The position numbers and the translations under genes were made by a program. DNA of 64,000 bases from Achatina immaculata. Lineage: Eukaryota; Mollusca; Gastropoda; Stylommatophora; Achatinidae. Under the pieces are notes generated by a model. The model made no database searches and had not been told where the DNA came from. It worked only from the letters and a program-made list of their open reading frames with translations. Below are positions 52,246 through 62,000 of the stretch, in pieces. Location: assembly GCA_009760885.1 (NCBI GenBank), contig CM019721.1, positions 23,785,974-23,849,973 on the forward strand, written 5' to 3'. Within the stretch, counting starts at the first letter, position 1, and every line of letters starts with the position of its first letter.

Positions 52246-52586
52246 AAAGTAGATATTTGGCCATCAAATATCTTCAACAAAAATTCCTAACCTTTACAGA
52301 AAACTCTCACTAAATGTGAGCTATAACAATCAATCAAAGCTGATTATGCAGCTACAAAAATTTCGTGCACGCACAATTTGTACAAAATAAGTACGTTAAA
52401 CCTTTGTGGTGCAAACATAAATATACATATATTTACAACATTTTAATAATGAGTTCTATGAACTACACCATCTATTTCTACTGCCATAGAAATAGGATAG
52501 AAGCACAGGACGAACTCCTTTTTTGAAGAACACTACCCAACTAGTGTCTATTGTGCTTTTCTTTAGAAATCCCTATAGATTTCAAA

Positions 52587-53240
52587 CTATTCAGTAGAAG
52601 GAATCGCAGTTAATATGTTGATCACAACACGTTCTATGAACTGCTTCCTGTCATCCAGTTCCAATAGTGGGAACTTTTCCATAAGTGCTTTATGGAGATC
52701 TTTCATCGTGAACGTTTCCAAGTCCACGGTATCCATTATCTGCCCTATTGCCACAACGAGCTTACGATCGGAGACGTACAACTCATCAATCTCCGTATCG
52801 CAGTCGGCGCTAAGTGAGCTCTCTTCGGGGAAATAATCTTCACTGTGAGGACAGTGTTCCTTCTTAGACTGATGGCAGATATCGGTTCTCTTCTGTTTCT
52901 TCCGCCTATGCCGAGGTCGCAGGTCATCCACCGACATAGGAACTGCTGAGGCGGAAGCATCCACCTCCATATAGTGGTCTGAGGGTTGAGCCCTAGGGAC
53001 CACTCTCTGCTGGGTTTCCTTCAGGTACCATGGCGGGAGCCTGGGAACAAAGCGAGGAGGCGGCAGAAGAGAAAATCTCTGTCTAATGGGACGTGGCAGG
53101 TAAGATCTACAACGATCTTGCTGATACTGCCTCTGAAAGGTCCCACCAGGCAACGATACATTAATGGCGATGTCCTGAACCATAGGACACGATGTATTAG
53201 TCGCCCTCGCTACTCTCTCTCTTTCTGCTGACAGGGACAC
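52587..53240 (-). CDS. Third ORF of the Gypsy-type element, DEK C-terminal-like domain
   Basis: About 217 residues in the position normally taken by integrase. The frame opens after TGA 53,247-53,249 and has no upstream ATG; the first ATG is residue 20. It is +1 relative to pol. Residues 50-75 are Pro/Arg-rich, 108-118 (RPRHRRKKQKR) look like a nuclear localisation patch, and 130-155 are acidic. Residues about 158-212, including TVDLETFTMKDLHKALMEKF and ELDDRKQFIERVVINIL, match the pattern of the DEK C-terminal domain. That is a small helical DNA-binding fold known from chromatin proteins, with T-M-K-x-(V/L)-x-x-x-L and L-x-D-R-K-x-F-I positions. No HHCC or DDE integrase motifs occur. Function inferred only. 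Confidence 0.65.
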   Translation of the reverse strand: MSLSAERERVARATNTSCPMVQDIAINVSLPGGTFQRQYQQDRCRSYLPRPIRQRFSLLPPPRFVPRLPPWYLKETQQRVVPRAQPSDHYMEVDASASAVPMSVDDLRPRHRRKKQKRTDICHQSKKEHCPHSEDYFPEESSLSADCDTEIDELYVSDRKLVVAIGQIMDTVDLETFTMKDLHKALMEKFPLLELDDRKQFIERVVINILTAIPSTE

Positions 53241-53268
53241 GGCAAGTCAGTCTGCACAGAGCAATCTA

Positions 53269-54537
53269 CTACAAGTGGGGCTCTGCCTGTGAATAGGCCT
53301 CCACAACGCTCAATGACTTGACGTCACATGTCTCAGATCCTTGTGACTGAGGAACGTCCCTATCAAGAACATGAGCTGGTACTGGTACAGAAGTGGCACC
53401 ATCGAAACTTGCCAACGTTGTCTCCCGCGCACCTGGATGAAAGAACATCTGAAGGTCCAGGGTGCGGAGGTTAGCAAACCACCTCTGCACATTGACGTCT
53501 GACATCTCCTGTTTGCTGAGAAATGCGTCCACCAAGAGTCTATGGCCAGTCTTCACAGCGAAGTGTCTATTCGCCAGAAAATATCTCAACTTCTGCGTGG
53601 CGTAATGGACAGCATACGCTTCTCTCTCGAAAGTAGACCACTTAGTCTGAGAGCGCGACAGCTTCTGCGAAGGGAAATATAATGGCTCTTCAACTGAGAT
53701 TCCATCAGAAGAGGAAGCCGTCTGCACCAAACAGGCTCCAACCGCAACATTGGAGGTATCTGTATACAATGTAAGTGGCTTATGCAAGTCAAGATGCGAG
53801 AGAAGCGGTACCTTCGCAAGGCGATCCTTCAAAGACTCGAACGCCATTTGACAGACTGGAGACCACTTGAACCTACGACCCTTCTTGGTGAGGTCCACTA
53901 TGGCAGCCACAATCTCCGAAAAATGGGGAATGAAACGTCGATAGTAACTGCACGTCCCCAGAAAAGAGCGCACCTCCTTCACATTCAAAGGAGACGGCAT
54001 TTCGGCAGTGGCTCTGACCTTCTCAGGATCAGGAGATATGCCTGACTGGCTGATGACATAACCGAGATATTTTGTCTCAGAAGCCGCAAAGTGGCATTTC
54101 GATGGCTTTAGCTTGATCGTGTGTTCCCACAATCGGTTGAATACCGCCTGGAGATCGCGAACATGGTCTTCGATCGTTCCATCAGTGAACACCAGTATAT
54201 CGTCAATATATGCTTGTGCAAACTTTCCTAAGCCTTGTAATACTGTGTCCATGAGTGCGACAAAGGTAGATGGTGCCCCTTTTAAACCAAAGCTCATGTA
54301 GTTGAAACAGAAAGAACCCAGATGACAGCTAAAAGTTGACTTCTGCTGAGCGTCTTTGGACAAGGGAATGCACCAAAAGCCACATCGAGCATCCAAAGTG
54401 CTGAAAAATTTGGCTTCTCCTATCGTGCTCAGGATATCTTCAATGTGTGGCAATGGATATGACAATGAACGTGTCACAGCATTGAGTGTACGGTAGTCGC
54501 AACAGAAACGATGAGTACCATCTTTCTTAGTCACCAA
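53269..54537 (-). pseudogene. Gypsy-type RT and RNase H
   Basis: Residues 5-120 of this frame: KDGTHRFCCDYRTLN, FFSTLDARCGFW (usual LDLxSGYxQ), MSFGLKGAPSTF and catalytic AYIDDILVF with YIDD at 110-113. Then KCHFAASETKYLGYVIS, RSFLGTCSYYRRFIPHFS and RNase H with TLYTDTSNVAVGA (Asp260) and FEREAYAV (Glu305). The next expected acidic site reads KTGHRLL, with Gly331 where relatives have Asp. The frame ends at TAG 53,269-53,271, about 60 residues after RNase H. It is in phase with the upstream frame and separated from it by one TAG at 54,553-54,555. Confidence 0.88.
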
Positions 54538-54552
54538 GACAACTGGTGATGA

Positions 54553-55869
54553 CTACTCTGAGATGGTGCGGGAAATTATTCCGTCACGCAACATATTCTC
54601 GACGACCTTCTCTATCGCCTCTCTACTCTCCAACGGAGTGCGGTAGGGTTTCCTGGAGATTGGCGGATGATCGCCTGTATCAATCTCCATCTGCACTGTC
54701 GAGGTATGCGAAATCTCGGAATCAGTCAAGGCAAAGACATCCTTGTTCTGTGTCAACAACCTGGATATTATGTCCTTGTGCACTTCAGGGCACTGAACTT
54801 GTCGAACGATAGTCTCAGAACGACTTTCAGTACCAGAATCTTGCTGGATAGAGTCAACTGACTCTGTGAAAGGTGTCAATTTTCCTAAAACACATCCACG
54901 CTTGAGCTCGATGTGTTTACTAGAATGATTAATTACTGTCAACACGGGATAGTGATTAGTGTGGAGCTCACATACTGAGTCTACCAACTCTGTCTCCGGT
55001 TGTGACAGTAAGAATGGTGTCGCAATACCCTGAACCATATAAGAATTTACAGAGGGAAAATATGGTTGGGCTTTCAGTTTAAGAGGAATAAGATTGACTG
55101 AACGTGGAGAAAGAAGAGAAGAACGCTGGACACGAAGAATAGAAGCAATGTGTGCATCTAACTCTAAAGGAATCTTCTTGTTATGTATGTTTAGAGTATT
55201 ATAATTGTAATCTATGATAGCACCAGAACGAGACAAAAAATCACGCCCAAGAATGGCGTAACGGTTCATGTTACGAACCACATAAAAGCAATGAGAAACA
55301 GTGACACCAGCAATAGAGATAGGTAGGTAAACTCTGCCAATTACTCTCATGGAAGCTGCAGTAACAGTCTGCAGAGTAATTCTAGCGGGCAAGAGCTTAG
55401 GAGCAGAACGTAAGGATCTGTATACAGAATCCTTGATAAGACAGACACTAGCTCTTGTGTCTAACAATGCTCTAACTCTACAAGTACCAACAGAAACAAG
55501 GACAGAAGTAGGAGTCGGGGGATTCGCAGCCACCGAGAGTAATGGTGTAACATGCAAAAATGAGACTGACTGTTTGGCAGACCTAGATGGTGTAAAGATA
55601 CGGTCGGACACATGGGAGCTATTCATGAGCCGACTTATCAGTTTCAAATGTGCACGATCTTTTCTCACACTCTGCCTACAAAATCTGGCTATATGACCTT
55701 TCTTTCCACAGTTATAACAAGATCTAGTTTCTTGTGGTAGTGTACTCGCAGGTCTAGCCTTCCTGGTATTCGACCTCTGGTGGTCTGTCCTACCTTTTCG
55801 AAGTGTGAAGGTGTCCGTCGAGAGTTCTCCTGATGAGAGACTAGCTGTACTCTCTGCGAATCCATACAA
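54553..55869 (-). pseudogene. Gypsy-type nucleocapsid, protease and RT start
   Basis: The frame overlaps gag by 181 nt at -1. It carries a zinc knuckle CYNCGKKGHIARFC (residues 51-64, C-x2-C-x4-H-x4-C). An aspartic protease follows, RALLDTRASVCLIKD (137-141), in which the catalytic D-T-G has become D-T-R. The RT entry region includes QMEIDTGDHPPISRKPYRTP. It ends at a TAG (54,553-54,555) inside the conserved segment before the VVLVTKKDG motif, at a position where relatives have Trp. The protease change and the stop both argue against activity. Confidence 0.85.
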
Positions 55870-56540
55870 GGAGATTCTCTATGAGTCGTCATCTCACTGG
55901 TCGGTCGAGAACCTGAAATAAAAGCTTGTCGGGAACTACAACTAAGGTTCACCGACTTCATGAGATCATTTTCCTGTAAGGCTAAGTCCACCGCCTGTGA
56001 AAATAGAAGAGGTTTATCTCTTAATGATTTCACTTTTAATGATCTAGAAAGTAGTGCATCTACAAACGACTGCACCATTTGCCTCTGCGCCAGCGGAGTT
56101 ATTAATTCCGCCGCAGAGTAAGCAACTCTGGCTGCCTCACTGATGCGATCAGCCAGCGCTTGAATGGACTCTCCAGGAGACTGTCTAGTAGAGGCTAGCG
56201 TATGCCAGGCCTCCTGAGGAGTCTGCAGCACCCCATATCGTGCTAATAAAACAGATACGAACTCCTCCCATGTCTCTTGAGTCTGGAGACGCTGTATGAC
56301 GAACTCTGCCAGCGAACCTGTGGTGCGTATATACACCAAGTTCTTCTTACTGGGCACATCAGCATTCCAGATGTCCATGAGCTTATCAAGCTCATCCAGC
56401 CATGGTTTCAATTTTGCTGGGTCCCCGTCGAACTTTGCTACAGCTGACATGACGTGGGAAAACCTCAAGTCATTGCTGACTTGGGACAGGGTATCTTGCA
56501 ATAACCCCAGCAAATTGGACGTGGATGGAGCTGAAGCCAT
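55689..56540 (-). CDS. Gypsy-type gag (capsid region)
   Basis: 283 residues from ATG 56,540. It contains a retrotransposon gag pattern: FDGDPAKLKPWLDELDKLM, AEFVIQRLQTQETWEEFVSV, LLARYG, RQSPGESIQALADRISEAAR, MVQSFVDALLSRSLKVKSL and an ALQEN end. This is the capsid domain that assembles the particle. The zinc knuckle is not in this frame but in the overlapping -1 frame, so a frameshift (programmed or mutational) is needed to make a normal Gag. The last roughly 40 residues are read out of the knuckle's frame. Confidence 0.85.
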   Translation of the reverse strand: MASAPSTSNLLGLLQDTLSQVSNDLRFSHVMSAVAKFDGDPAKLKPWLDELDKLMDIWNADVPSKKNLVYIRTTGSLAEFVIQRLQTQETWEEFVSVLLARYGVLQTPQEAWHTLASTRQSPGESIQALADRISEAARVAYSAAELITPLAQRQMVQSFVDALLSRSLKVKSLRDKPLLFSQAVDLALQENDLMKSVNLSCSSRQAFISGSRPTSEMTTHRESPCMDSQRVQLVSHQENSRRTPSHFEKVGQTTRGRIPGRLDLRVHYHKKLDLVITVERKVI

Positions 56541-57488
56541 CGTGCGTCTATCTGTAGTGCACCCTACTTATTGTCAGTATATAACAATTGAGTCAATACA
56601 ATACAACCATATAAGGTAATGTCAACAATTATTCAAAGCAATGGCATATCAATTATTCACTATCATGCACTAATGCCATACAACTATTAAACATAGACAA
56701 GAATATTCAATTAAATACAATACCACGAAGTAACTAAACTAACTACAACTAAGTCCTATCTTAAATGGAAAGCAACAATAATACTATGCACTATCTCAAA
56801 TATCACCATTAAATTAGATGTTCAATAAAGTCCAACAATGACACTAGAGAAGAATGTCCTAGAATGTCTATTCCAAATGTAAGTGAATCTAAAATGTCCT
56901 GGATCCTACACCACAAATAAAGAGCACATCCAACGACTGTCCATTTATCAATGTTCACTCCTGTCTATCTGCTGAATAATCTCGTTTAAGCGAAACCTAG
57001 CAAAAGCTCACCAAGTAGCGATATTCAGAATGTTCCTTCTTGCAGTAAAGCTAAAGACCCAAAGTAACCGCCGAAAATGCAGAAACAGTTAATTTGACCA
57101 CATGTTACCTCCCTGTCTGGGTGGAGCTGGTTGAGAAGTATCGAGGCTGTCTGGGTAGAGCTGGTGTAATATCGCTGGGAACAAACCGCTCTGGTTCCTC
57201 ACCGGATTCTAGTTCAGGTTCAGGCTCACTGGACTTGACTGCAGGCACAGGTAAGCTGCACTGCCTAGGCCCCAGGAACTAGATGTGGCGCAAACTTTCG
57301 GGCAGGCTGGACATCATCGCCGCCTTGAACAACTTCTATTATAACTGTCTCTGACACTAAACAAAAATACAACTCCTTAACCAAAACTTGAAAACCACTG
57401 ACGAAACATACTAGCAACACACAACTGTGGGCTAGAAAAAACGTGCATGAACTGGTCAACGTGTAAACAAACACACTGGACGTGACGA
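56541..57488 (-). other. 5' leader of the Gypsy-type element
   Basis: About 950 bp between the primer-binding site and the gag start, with no recognised coding sequence on either strand. It presumably carries packaging and translation signals, but none can be identified. Confidence 0.6.
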
Positions 57489-57489
57489 G

Positions 57490-57507
57490 TGGCCTGATTC
57501 GGTACCA
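57490..57507 (-). promoter_or_regulatory. Candidate primer-binding site
   Basis: On the minus strand TGGTACCGAATCAGGCC starts one nucleotide after the 5' LTR end. The TGG start and position fit priming by the CCA end of a tRNA. I could not assign the tRNA. Confidence 0.6.
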
Positions 57508-57508
57508 C

Positions 57509-58384
57509 TGTAATAGATTTGCTCCATTTATAAATTTAAGGCACCCATGAAATAGTTTTGGCGCCAACTAAAATGGTTTTCTACTGGTTTGATCATTGTC
57601 TACTTGTGGAGTACAGTTTGAACTTATACATTTCTTCTTGTTGTTGGTGTTCTAATAATCACCTAATTTTCTATATTATACACTGAGAAAATACAACAAG
57701 ACACCCAGGCTTCCAACTCCATAAAATAATACAAATACACAGCTTAACATAACTTGGCAGCCTTCCACCCAAAACAACTGGTCAACAATGAGAATTCCAA
57801 CAAAGCCAGTTGGTGTAGTATTTCATCAGACCACGCACATTTATTAATGGACAAAATGAGGGTGAAATCATGAATGATGGAAACATAGCCATCAGGCTGA
57901 ACAAGAATTACATTAACAGTATCCGGCGTGAGAGAACCAAACGCCATATGGGCGAAAACCTTACAATGTACTAGACACAAAAAAATCAATACTTACAACA
58001 TTATCAACAAAACCTCAACCAACACAGGGAAAAACTAATTCTTACATCTCACTACCAACAAATTGCCAATGGTAGAAAGTCTTCCTAAACAAGATTCCAA
58101 TCTGCAATAAAACTACTAAAATTCTTCCTACATCACAAAACCAATAAAGCTCCTGCAAAACAAACAAGTAAGTCTCTCTCTACCACATACTAGAGTCAGT
58201 CACACAACCTTTCTCTAACACATTCTGACCAAAGACTAACTTTCTCAGCCCATGCATACCTTCCCGCTCAACTCAACCACGTGACTTCGAATTTTCTCGA
58301 ACCACGTGCTTGGCACACGGTGATGAGTTGTGGTCTACAGGGTTACACACAATACACTCTGTACAGAATTGTTATTCTGTTACA
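57509..58384 (-). repeat. 5' LTR of the Gypsy-type element
   Basis: 876 bp. Plus-strand ends are TGTAATAGA and TCTGTTACA, so in element orientation it starts TGTAACAGA and ends TCTATTACA. A TATAATATAG box-like sequence lies on the minus strand near 57,672-57,682, and AATAAA near 57,840. No direct evidence of promoter function. Confidence 0.9.
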
Positions 58385-59249
58385 TCTACGTGTTTTATTT
58401 ATTTCTTGTCTTATTTTTAGAAGACCTATTTTGCCCTTTGTAATAGTTTTATGAGCAATTTATGTAACAGATTATATAAATTTAGACATTTTTAGAACAA
58501 ATTAAGCTCCTTGATCTAACCATGGCTGCAATTTTGTCTCAATCTGTCAATGGATTCCGCTGAGTGAGTTTTTGTGATTTAGTTTGCTCACTTTGCAGGC
58601 TAACTTTGATGAAGTGATCTAGCCCGAAGGACTTGTATGATTCAGGTATTTGTTAATTCTAAAATAAATTATTCAAAGACCTGAGTGGTATAAATATAGA
58701 AATATTATAATCTTGAGAAAAATCTAGAACAGACAAAATACGGCGAAAGTAACACAAAGTCTCTGTTCCCGAGTGTAAAACATATCCTTCACTTTTTACT
58801 CAGTTACAGACAACCCAGTAAAAGGTTTTTTTTTTAAATAAAGTTTAATGAGTCATAGGATGAACACGTTGCTTCTGGTACATCAAATCAGAATTCTAGG
58901 AAATTTAAACAATAGAATTATTGATCAAAGTTTGTAATAGCACTTTCTTTTTTATAGCTTTTTTGAAACAGGCAATGTTTTCAACTGTGAAACTAATTAT
59001 CACGGACCTCGGGATTTCACTCCCTGGAAGAACATCTCAGTACATTGTATGAACTCCGTAGCACCTGTAAAAGCACTGGCTAGTGGATCTAACTCCACAT
59101 AACTTTCAGTCTGAGAAACGGTTTGAATATGACCAAAGAAAGATAACTAGTTTAAATAAATATGTCTGTGAAGATTTCTTTAATTATGTCCCTTCGTATC
59201 AGCCCAACAAATTGAAGTGTCTTGGTAAAACAATTACATTAGATGGTGG
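58385..59249. other. Duplicated locus X, second copy (right of the LTR element)
   Basis: Homologous to 10,567-11,436 in the same orientation, with moderate divergence (for example GTTCTATCC deleted near 58,508, GATTCTGATGAG against GATTCCGCTGAG). No gene. Confidence 0.75.
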
Positions 59250-59570
59250 GTGTACCTTTCATTCATTCATTCATTTCCACGTCCCTTGTGGAACTTTGCC
59301 TCCCTAACAGTTTTCCTGTAGACCTCTCGGTTGTAAGCAATATACCCTGTTGCGGATGCGTCCATTCGCAGATCATTAACGATGTTTTTTCACCCATCTT
59401 CACTTTGGTCTTTCTCTCTTTCTTTTTCCCATTATGTACCCTTCCAAGACGGTCTTCTCTAAATTCTCATGACGTTTAATCTGTCAAAAATGCTTCAGTT
59501 TTCTCTGTTTAACCTTCCTTCCTAGCCAACATTCTTCAGTATTACGTTCTTGTAGTATAGATATACTTCT
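59250..59570 (-). pseudogene. 3' end of LINE family E, copy in locus X
   Basis: Paralogous to 11,437-11,755. The plus strand has ATTCATTCATTCATT (tail shorter than at 11,437), and the minus strand is degraded coding sequence. Confidence 0.68.
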
Positions 59571-59624
59571 ACATGAACCACAGAAGTTAAAAAAAAAACA
59601 AAACAAATTATGCCAGCCAAAAGT

Positions 59625-60085
59625 AACATTTCGGAAAATGAAATCTATTTTCTGTAGTCCATCTTTGTCAACAGATTCTAGGAAAAGAGTTTTGAAATGA
59701 TATATCGATCCAGTACTACTATATGGAAGCGAAACTTGGTCACTAACAAAGATAACAAAGAGAGCATTAGATGCAACTGAAATGTGGTTACTACGAAGAA
59801 CATTAAGAGTACCTTGGAAGACTAAAATAACAAACGAACATTAATAAACACACATCGAGGGAGACAGTCTAGGTTTATTAGCCATATAATGAGAAGAGGA
59901 GAGATAGAAAACATCCTGACAGTAGGGAAAATAGGAGGCAGGAAAGGAGAAGTAGACCAAGAGAGAAGATCATAGATGGCTTGACAAAATGGCGTGGGAA
60001 AAGCACAAGAAGAGAACTGATGAATAACATGAAAGAACGAAAACTGTGGAGAGAGGTGGTCTCCAAAACCAGCAGATGTGGCACA
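59625..60085 (+). pseudogene. LINE family A C-terminal fragment, locus X copy 2
   Basis: Paralogous to 11,787-12,290 but with stops (TGATATATCG at 59,698) and indels. Pieces LLYGSET, ATEMWLLRRTLRVPW and GEIENILTVGKIGG are readable. It ends with GGCACATGATGATGC, a short (GAT)n tail. Here the LINE end is native, whereas at 12,290 it is joined to the GA module. Confidence 0.75.
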
Positions 60086-60380
60086 TGATGATGCTCTCAG
60101 CCGAAGAGGAATTTTTAAAACTATTTTCTCTTTCTTCTTCATCTTTAATGCTTTTTTACCTGCACAGATTTGCCTCCCTGCGTTTGGTGTCTAATATGAC
60201 AACACAAATCTTACTTATCTTTCTATCCCCTCTCCTTCTCTAAAGGTTGACGCTAAGTGAGGTGGTTTGATCTAGTAAACACAACGGTTACACACATGAG
60301 CGACACAAAGTCCTGGGAGACAGCTACCCAGACAAGACATCTCACATGGACGGACGAATAGTTGACATACCATGGTTACC
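60086..60380. other. Short intergenic stretch, no gene seen
   Basis: Not shared with the 12-16 kb block. No domain found. Confidence 0.45.
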
Positions 60381-60385
60381 AACGC

Positions 60386-60438
60386 TGATCATCATCATCA
60401 TCATCATCCTCATCACCATCATCATCATCATCATCTTC
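60386..60438 (-). repeat. (ATC)n microsatellite, LINE family D tail
   Basis: ATCATCATCATCATCATCCTC and a further ATC run directly abut the stop of the family D frame on the minus strand, so it is that LINE's (GAT)n tail. Confidence 0.8.
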
Positions 60439-60650
60439 TCGTGCCGTCTTCCCATGGAAAATGGATTGCAGTGAACCTCCCCTCTGCTCTGTTTCTTGTC
60501 TTCGTATTACACTCGGCCAAGCTGGTCCCTATCCATTTCTTGATGTTGTCCACCCACCTATGTCTCTGTCGTCCTATTGTTCTCTTCCCTTTGTTCTTGC
60601 CCTCAATAAGGGTCTTATCCCTTTTTACGTGCCCAAATAACATCAGGTGT
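60439..60650 (-). pseudogene. 3' end of LINE family D, best copy
   Basis: The minus frame 60,431-60,643 reads MLFGHVKRDKTLIEGKNKGK, RTIGRQRHRWVDNIKKW, GTSLAECNTKTRNRAEGRF and PWEDGTRR-stop. The GxRHRWVDNIKxW pattern is typical of the final segment of an RTE-like LINE. Only this end remains. Confidence 0.75.
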
Positions 60651-61099
60651 GCCTAATGGATGATTCCGGATGATGATGAAAATCAGAGATGAGTGAAGCA
60701 CATCAGATCACACATCATTACTCGTGATGACACACACATGACAAGTTCAAATGACTCAATCTAATACAACCAAATGGAGCCACCGAATACGATGAAAGAA
60801 GCAAAACGAAGACTTTGTCTATTTCTTCCATTCTCAGCGAGGAGTAGAGACTTCACAACAGCACTGCATCCTCTCAGCACAGGACGAAGACTAACATTTC
60901 CCGTACTCTCAAACAGACGCTCTGACTTTCATGACTCATTCAAATGAGCTCATCTAACCCAGAGGTGATCACACTAATACTCAAGAAATTATATTACTCA
61001 GGGGCGTTAACTTTACATAAGTTATTTTTCCAGGGTTACATACCCTCGCTCACTATTCTGTTACATTTCATAATAGAGGAATGTCTTCTGCATTATACC
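60651..61099. other. Repeat block Y, third copy
   Basis: Homologous to 16,385-16,859 and 18,181-18,655. No gene. The copy lacks GACGTTCTCAATGCTC near 60,935. Confidence 0.6.
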
Positions 61100-61510
61100 G
61101 AAGGCTCGTGCTTAAATTTAAAACCTGGACACTTAACGAAACAGCTGAGAAACACACAAATGTCTTTGAATGTAAATGCTTCAAATATCATGGATACAAA
61201 AAAGAATAATATATCCATACTGCAAGAAGTTAATATTGAAGAAGGCTGGCTAGTAAAGACAATTAAACAGAGAAAACTTAAATATTTTAGACAAATTAAA
61301 CGTAATGATAATCCAGAGAAAACTGTCTTGGAAGGGTACATAATGGAAAAAAGAAAGAGAGGAAGACACGGCGAAGATGGTTGCACGACATCGCTGATAG
61401 TGTCTGAAAATAGATGAATCAGCAGGAGGACATCTTGCTTACAACAGAGAGGCCTACAGGAGAGATGTTAGGGAGACAAAGTTCCGCACGGGGCATGGAA
61501 ATGACTGGTT
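61100..61510 (+). pseudogene. LINE family E C-terminal fragment, block Y copy 3
   Basis: Frames give LKFKTWTLNETAEKHTNVFE, KLKYFRQIKRNDNPEKTVLE and KRKRGRHGEDG, parallel to 16,860-17,275 with independent indels (an 18-bp loss after AAATGCT near 61,180). Confidence 0.72.
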
Positions 61511-61861
61511 GACAGAGACGTCTGCCTACTACAAACTTCAGATTCTCCTGTAAGTCGCATATTTTGATACGGATCTTTGTCTTACGTGTAAAGAATATCT
61601 CCAAGATAAGCTCCAAAACTAAGACACAAAAATTTAGAGAAATATGCGGGTATTTTGTATCAACAGTTACGGTCATCTTCTCTCTGATGAAGAAATCAAC
61701 GCAGGAAAAGGAATAGAAGCTACTGCTTTTTTGTATTGTCAGGCCCGACAAGAGGGGGTGGGGGGCTGAGGTTTTAGCCCTGTGCCTAGACTGCTTAGGG
61801 GGTCCAGTGGACTTTTTTTTCCCTCTCTTTTCTTATTTGAGACAAAATTTAGGGAAGCAAT

Positions 61862-62000
61862 GTACCCCACTTCCCAACTTGTCTCAACACGGTCCTGAGC
61901 AAACTAAGCCAGACCTGTCTCTCTACGGCCCAGAGAAGACTAAGCCCGACCTGGCTCTCTACGGCCCTGGGAAAACTAAGCCCGAAAAACTTATCATGGC
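61862..62000 (+). repeat. 36-bp repeat, short version
   Basis: About three to four units (CCCAACTTGTCTCAACACGG, then GACCTGTCTCTCTACGGCCC and GACCTGGCTCTCTACGGCCC). This is probably the unexpanded state of the arrays at 19,436 and 21,202. Confidence 0.85.

Larger units (their letters stand above)
51362..58384 (-). mobile_element. Ty3/Gypsy-type LTR retrotransposon, complete with both LTRs
   Basis: About 7.0 kb, minus orientation, flanked by a 5-bp duplication TCTAC (51,357-51,361 and 58,385-58,389). The paralogous locus at about 10,561-10,572 reads CCTTTTCTACGTGTTT, the unoccupied form. LTR ends carry TGTAAyAGA ... TCTGTTACA inverted repeats. The internal region is 52,226-57,508, coding for gag, a protease-RT-RNase H polyprotein and a third frame. 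Integrase is missing. Lesions in several domains make this copy non-autonomous. Confidence 0.93.

Noticed and set aside
52986..54812. Plus-strand ORFs within the LTR element
   Set aside because: Antisense shadows of pol and the third ORF; no independent domains.
57265..57567. 100-residue ORF over the 5' LTR/leader boundary
   Set aside because: It spans the LTR edge and the primer-binding site, has no known domain and is not an expected retrotransposon gene.
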